NCBI GenBank assembly: GCA_003165615.1
Contig: PLWR01000331.1
Coordinates: 1-9,180, forward strand
Direction of reading: 5' to 3'
Source: Acidobacteriota bacterium
GTDB taxonomy: Bacteria; Acidobacteriota; Terriglobia; UBA7540
Length of the DNA: 9,180 nt
A model generated the notes under the pieces. The model saw only the letters and a program-made list of their open reading frames with translations. It had not been told where the DNA came from and made no database searches. Below are positions 5,822 through 9,180 of the stretch, piece after piece. Position 1 is the stretch's first letter. Every line of letters begins with the position of its first letter. The position numbers and the translations under genes are program-made.

Positions 5822-7075
5822 GTGAAGAAGGCAAGCTCTTATATTGTAATTCTCTTAGCTGGGATTCTATTAACGGGCCGGCCAGTCGTTGGGCAGGCTC
5901 AAACGCCGAACCCGCCGGCGGCTCAGGCGGCGCGTGCCACCGGGGATGTGACGCAGGTACAACCTGGGCATCTCACCGTGCACACGGAAAAGGGCGATGT
6001 TCAAGTAGATCTACTCGACGGCGTCAAGCTTCTTCGCGTCCCACCGGGTTCCAAGGATCTAAAGTCGGCGGAGCCCATTGCCGCGAGCGATATCAGTCCG
6101 GGTGACCGCGCCGTGGTTCTTGGTCATCTCGCCGAAGACCAGCAGACCATTCAGGCCACGCGCGTCGTGGTAATGACGAAGTCCGACCTTTCCAGCTTCC
6201 ACGAGGCGGAAGTCCGAGAGTGGCAGACCCGCGGGATTGAAGGCGTGGTGAAAGCCTTGGACGCGGACAAGGGGGAGATTACCATTGCCGCGCCCAACCA
6301 TCCACCGACGCCGGGCAACATGACACATCCCGTGATCCTGACCACGACTTCGAAGACGGTGCTCTTGCGTTATGCGCCGAATTCCGTCCAGTTTGCGGAC
6401 GCCAAACCCAGCAATCTTGCCGTGCTCAAGGTGGGCGACCAGTTGCGCGCCCTCGGCGCCAAGAGTGACGACGGCAGCCACTACGCCGCGGACAAGGTGG
6501 TTTTTGGAACCTTCCACAACATCGGCGCCACGGTGCTCTCGGTTGACCCGCAAGCAAACACTTTGACCGTCAAGAACCTCGCGACAAACAAGCCGATAGT
6601 TGTACATGCCAACGCGGATTGCAAAATGCACCAACTCCCTGAGTGGGTGGCCCAGTTAATCGTCCGGCTTAGCTCCGGAGCGCCAGCGAATGGCGGGCCA
6701 GGGGCTGGCGGGCCACCCCGAGGTGGCACGGGAGGAGCAGGCAGTACTGGTGGCCCGAGTGGCGCGCCCGGCGGCGGCTTTGGCGGTGGAGGGGCCGGCG
6801 GTGGGGGTGGTGGAATGCGTCGTGGCGGCATGGGGAACCTCAGCCAGGCGCTGGAAAATATGCCGACGGTAACCCTTAACGATCTTAAGCATGGTGAACC
6901 CATCGTCATATTCAGTTCCGAGGGCACGAGCCCGTCAGAAGTTACCGCCATCTATATCCTTACCGGCGTCGAGCCGATTCTTGCCGCGCAGCCCAAGGGC
7001 GGCGGTGAAATGAACCTGGGTACGTGGAATCTGAGTCTCGGCGGCGGCGCTGCCAGTGGTGAAGGTGGGCCCTAG
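5822..7075 (+). CDS. Secreted DUF5666-like repeat protein with glycine-rich insertion
   Basis: The 417-residue protein starts at a GTG with AGGAG (5810-5814) 7 nt upstream and has a signal peptide, MKKASSYIVILLAGILLTG, cleaved near VVGQAQ. Three related beta-rich units follow, of the form G.V..V....LTV, then a (D)xxxG(D/E) turn, then a closing strand: about 38-119 (DISPGDRAVVLG), 137-231 (LKVGDQLRALG) and 234-380 (DLKHGEPIVIF). This is the pattern of DUF5666-type OB-like domains, whose function is unknown. In the third unit a Gly-rich segment (about 284-338, with runs of Gly plus Pro, Ala, Arg and Met) is inserted before the closing strands. The C-terminus is again Gly-rich. The protein is probably periplasmic or surface-exposed. 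It precedes the TonB-dependent receptor by 120 bp on the same strand and may be co-transcribed or co-regulated. The family call is moderate; the gene is secure. Confidence 0.82.
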   Translation: MKKASSYIVILLAGILLTGRPVVGQAQTPNPPAAQAARATGDVTQVQPGHLTVHTEKGDVQVDLLDGVKLLRVPPGSKDLKSAEPIAASDISPGDRAVVLGHLAEDQQTIQATRVVVMTKSDLSSFHEAEVREWQTRGIEGVVKALDADKGEITIAAPNHPPTPGNMTHPVILTTTSKTVLLRYAPNSVQFADAKPSNLAVLKVGDQLRALGAKSDDGSHYAADKVVFGTFHNIGATVLSVDPQANTLTVKNLATNKPIVVHANADCKMHQLPEWVAQLIVRLSSGAPANGGPGAGGPPRGGTGGAGSTGGPSGAPGGGFGGGGAGGGGGGMRRGGMGNLSQALENMPTVTLNDLKHGEPIVIFSSEGTSPSEVTAIYILTGVEPILAAQPKGGGEMNLGTWNLSLGGGAASGEGGP

Positions 7076-7181
7076 GGTACCCACGTAATCGCTGCGGGCG
7101 GAATTCAGGGAAGAAAACGGGGTCGCCCCCCAACCCTTCGCACCCATCGTCATTCTGGTGGTTTCCGCGCGGAACATACTT

Positions 7182-7187
7182 AAGGAG
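7182..7187 (+). promoter_or_regulatory. Ribosome binding site favouring a TTG start at 7196
   Basis: AAGGAG ends only 2 nt before the ATG at 7190 but 8 nt before an in-frame TTG at 7196. The spacing fits the TTG far better. Confidence 0.5.
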
Positions 7188-7195
7188 AAATGATT

Positions 7196-9180
7196 TTGTT
7201 TGGTAACGCTCGCCGAATTCTCAATGGATTCCTGCTCGCACTCATAATCCTCCCCTCCCTGGTTTTCGCTCAGACGGCCAGTCCCAGTTTGCGCGGCCAG
7301 GTGCTTGACCCCTCGGGCGCGGCCGTCCCGGGCATCACGGTTGCGGTTGCCGGGCCCACGGGGATGAAATTGGTTGCGCAGACCGACGAGCAAGGCAAGT
7401 ATGCTTTCCGCAACCTGTCGCCGGGCAAATACACTCTCACTATTCGCCTGAAGGGATTCAGCGACTTCCTCCAGGCAGGAATCATCATCGCGCGTGGCCA
7501 GGCGCAGGTGGTAAACGCTCAATTGGTGGTAGCTCTGGAAAAACAACAGATCACGGTGACGGACGAGGCCACCAAAATTAACGTCAACCCTACGGACAAC
7601 GCCAGTGCGCTGGTAATCAAAGGCAAGGACCTGGAAGCGCTTTCTGACGACCCTGATGAGTTGCAATCGGAGCTGGAAGCCCTGGCCGGGCCCTCGGCAG
7701 GACCCAACGGCGGCCAGATCTACATCGACGGGTTCACCGGTGGACAAGTGCCACCGAAATCCTCCATCCGCGAAATCCGTGTCAACCAGAATCCCTTTTC
7801 CGCGCAATACGATGCCTTGGGCTATGGGAGGATTGAAATCCTGACCAAGCCCGGCACTGACAAGTTTCATGGCCAGGTGACGGTCACCGGAAACGATTCG
7901 GATTTCAACACTCGGAACCCTTTTGCGGCGCAGATTCCCGGCTATCACTCGGAAATGTTTGACGGCAATTTGGGTGGCCCCATCAACAAGAAGACCTCAT
8001 TCTTTATCGATGGGCAGCGCCGCGATATCGAAGATGAAGGCATCGTGAACGCCATCGTCCTGGACCAAACCCTCAATCAGACTTCGCTGGTCCAGGCGAT
8101 TCCCACTCCCCAAACGCGCACGAGCTTCAGCCCTCGAATTGACACCCAAATCGGCAAAAACAACACTTTGACGATGCGCTATCAGCTTTGGGAAAACAGC
8201 CAGAACAATCAGAATGTGGGCCAGTTCACACTTCCGTCGGCAGCTTACAACTCCGCCGAAAGATGGCAAAGCTTCCAAGTCAGCGACGCTCAGGTGATCA
8301 ATGAGAAGGCGGTCACGGAGATTCGGTTTCGTTACGGGCGCGATGATGAGCATCAAAACCCCGCCAGCTCACTGCCGTCGATCACCGTCCTGGGGGCTTT
8401 CACCGGCGGCGGATCGATTGGTGGCGCCATTCACGATTTTTCGAATTATTACGAGTTCCAGAATTACACCTCCGTTTCCCTATCCAAACATTTCCTGAAG
8501 TTTGGCGCCCGGATCCGCGATAACGAAGAGTCCGCCACATCCACCGCCAACTTCAACGGCACTTTCACTTTCCAATCCCTTAATGCCTATGAAATAACCG
8601 AAAAGGGCTTGCAAGCGGGTTTGCCCTTTGCGCAAATTCAGGCCAATGGCGGTGGAGCAAGCCAGTTCACCCTCACGACGGGAAACCCCCTCGCCGGGGT
8701 GAATTACGTTGAAGTCGAGCCTTACGTGGAAGACGACTGGAAGGCGCGTCCCAATTTGACCATCAGCGGCGGGCTGCGCTTCGAGACGCAGAATCACATT
8801 CACGACCATGCGGACTTTGCCCCGCGGATTGGCATCGCCTGGGGACTGGGAAAGGGCAAGTCCACCAAGACCGTGCTGCGCGCCGGCTACGGAGTTTTTT
8901 ACGACCGCTTCGCCCAGAATTACATCTTGAATGCGGAGCGCTTCAACGGAATTATCCAGCAGCAATACATCATCCCCTCACCCGATTTTTACCCTGACAT
9001 CCCGTCCGCCAGCACCCTCTCCGCAACCCCCACGATCTATCAAATCGATCCCCATCTGCGCACACCCTACACCTCCCAGGGAGGCATAGGGCTGGAGCGG
9101 CAAGTTACGAAAATCGCCACGGTCTCCGTGACCTATCTCAACACCCACGGCCTCCATCAGCTCATTACGCGGAACATCAA
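7196..9180 (+). CDS. Oar-like TonB-dependent receptor (partial, 3' end missing)
   Basis: An uninterrupted frame of about 661 codons is open at the right edge; full members of this family usually exceed 1000 residues. A signal peptide ends at SLVFA-Q (residue 25/26). Residues 32-112 form a carboxypeptidase-regulatory-like beta-sandwich (GQVLDPSGAAVPGITV, TDEQGKYAFRNLSPGKYTL). Residues about 113-230 form the plug, including QIYIDGFTGG, IREIRVNQNPFSAQYDALGY and GRIEILTKPGTDKFHG. The rest is outer-membrane beta-barrel, with the typical FAPRIGIAW and TVLRAGYGVFYDRF at about 541-573. No clear TonB box is seen after the signal peptide. The family imports large substrates, often glycans or peptides, across the outer membrane, or exports material; the ligand here is unknown. 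Start: TTG at 7196 by ribosome-site spacing; ATG at 7190 would add two residues. It follows the DUF5666-like gene. Confidence 0.93.
   Translation, partial: MFGNARRILNGFLLALIILPSLVFAQTASPSLRGQVLDPSGAAVPGITVAVAGPTGMKLVAQTDEQGKYAFRNLSPGKYTLTIRLKGFSDFLQAGIIIARGQAQVVNAQLVVALEKQQITVTDEATKINVNPTDNASALVIKGKDLEALSDDPDELQSELEALAGPSAGPNGGQIYIDGFTGGQVPPKSSIREIRVNQNPFSAQYDALGYGRIEILTKPGTDKFHGQVTVTGNDSDFNTRNPFAAQIPGYHSEMFDGNLGGPINKKTSFFIDGQRRDIEDEGIVNAIVLDQTLNQTSLVQAIPTPQTRTSFSPRIDTQIGKNNTLTMRYQLWENSQNNQNVGQFTLPSAAYNSAERWQSFQVSDAQVINEKAVTEIRFRYGRDDEHQNPASSLPSITVLGAFTGGGSIGGAIHDFSNYYEFQNYTSVSLSKHFLKFGARIRDNEESATSTANFNGTFTFQSLNAYEITEKGLQAGLPFAQIQANGGGASQFTLTTGNPLAGVNYVEVEPYVEDDWKARPNLTISGGLRFETQNHIHDHADFAPRIGIAWGLGKGKSTKTVLRAGYGVFYDRFAQNYILNAERFNGIIQQQYIIPSPDFYPDIPSASTLSATPTIYQIDPHLRTPYTSQGGIGLERQVTKIATVSVTYLNTHGLHQLITRNI

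Noticed and set aside
6481..6951. Proline-rich minus-strand open frame
   Set aside because: It is the antisense of the glycine-rich coding stretch; the long Pro run is a mirror of GGN codons.
7119..7129. GGGG-TCG-CCCC stem as a terminator after the DUF5666-like gene
   Set aside because: The stem is only 4 bp and is followed by CC and AACCC on the plus strand, with no T-run. The T-rich side faces the minus strand, where no gene ends.
6935..7948. 337-codon minus-strand open frame
   Set aside because: It is opposite the end of the DUF5666-like gene and the start of the TonB receptor, both well supported. The translated protein is Arg/Gly-rich with no domain pattern.

Overview
The window looks like chromosomal DNA of an environmental, soil-type Acidobacteriota (inference, no search run). 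The pointers are an Oar-like TonB-dependent receptor with a carboxypeptidase-regulatory-like N-terminal domain, a neighbouring secreted protein with DUF5666-like repeats, a Tat-exported (alpha/alpha)6-type glycoside hydrolase, fairly high G+C, non-ATG starts with good Shine-Dalgarno sites, and intergenic spaces filled with modular palindromic repeats. There are no tRNA, rRNA, CRISPR, phage or transposase genes.

Layout. Positions 1-200 (minus) hold the 5' end of a secreted protein whose start resembles a GH2-type sugar-binding domain; it runs off the left edge. Positions 201-592 hold a dense nested inverted-repeat element. Positions 593-2881 (minus) encode a Tat-exported six-hairpin glycoside hydrolase of 762 residues. 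The divergent gap 2882-3194 carries two multi-hairpin repeats. Positions 3195-3890 (plus) encode a complete HAD-superfamily phosphatase/phosphomutase. The gap 3891-4385 has a second copy of a 30-bp dispersed repeat next to a pair of ATTCCC-N8-GGGAAT hairpins. Positions 4386-5495 (plus) encode a secreted protein of unknown function. The gap 5496-5821 has another multi-hairpin repeat and a degenerate heptamer tract. Positions 5822-7075 (plus) encode the DUF5666-like protein with a glycine-rich insertion, followed after about 120 bp by the TonB-dependent receptor, which is open at the right edge.

Functionally the left half suggests extracytoplasmic polysaccharide or glycoside breakdown, with a cytoplasmic HAD enzyme that could act on phosphorylated sugars. 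The right half is an outer-membrane uptake pair. No clear new multi-gene system is visible. The most unusual material is in the intergenic repeats: a four-layer nested palindrome, a dispersed repeat that supplies a ribosome-binding-like site and start codon to a gene, and mosaic elements built from small hairpins with 3-nt loops.
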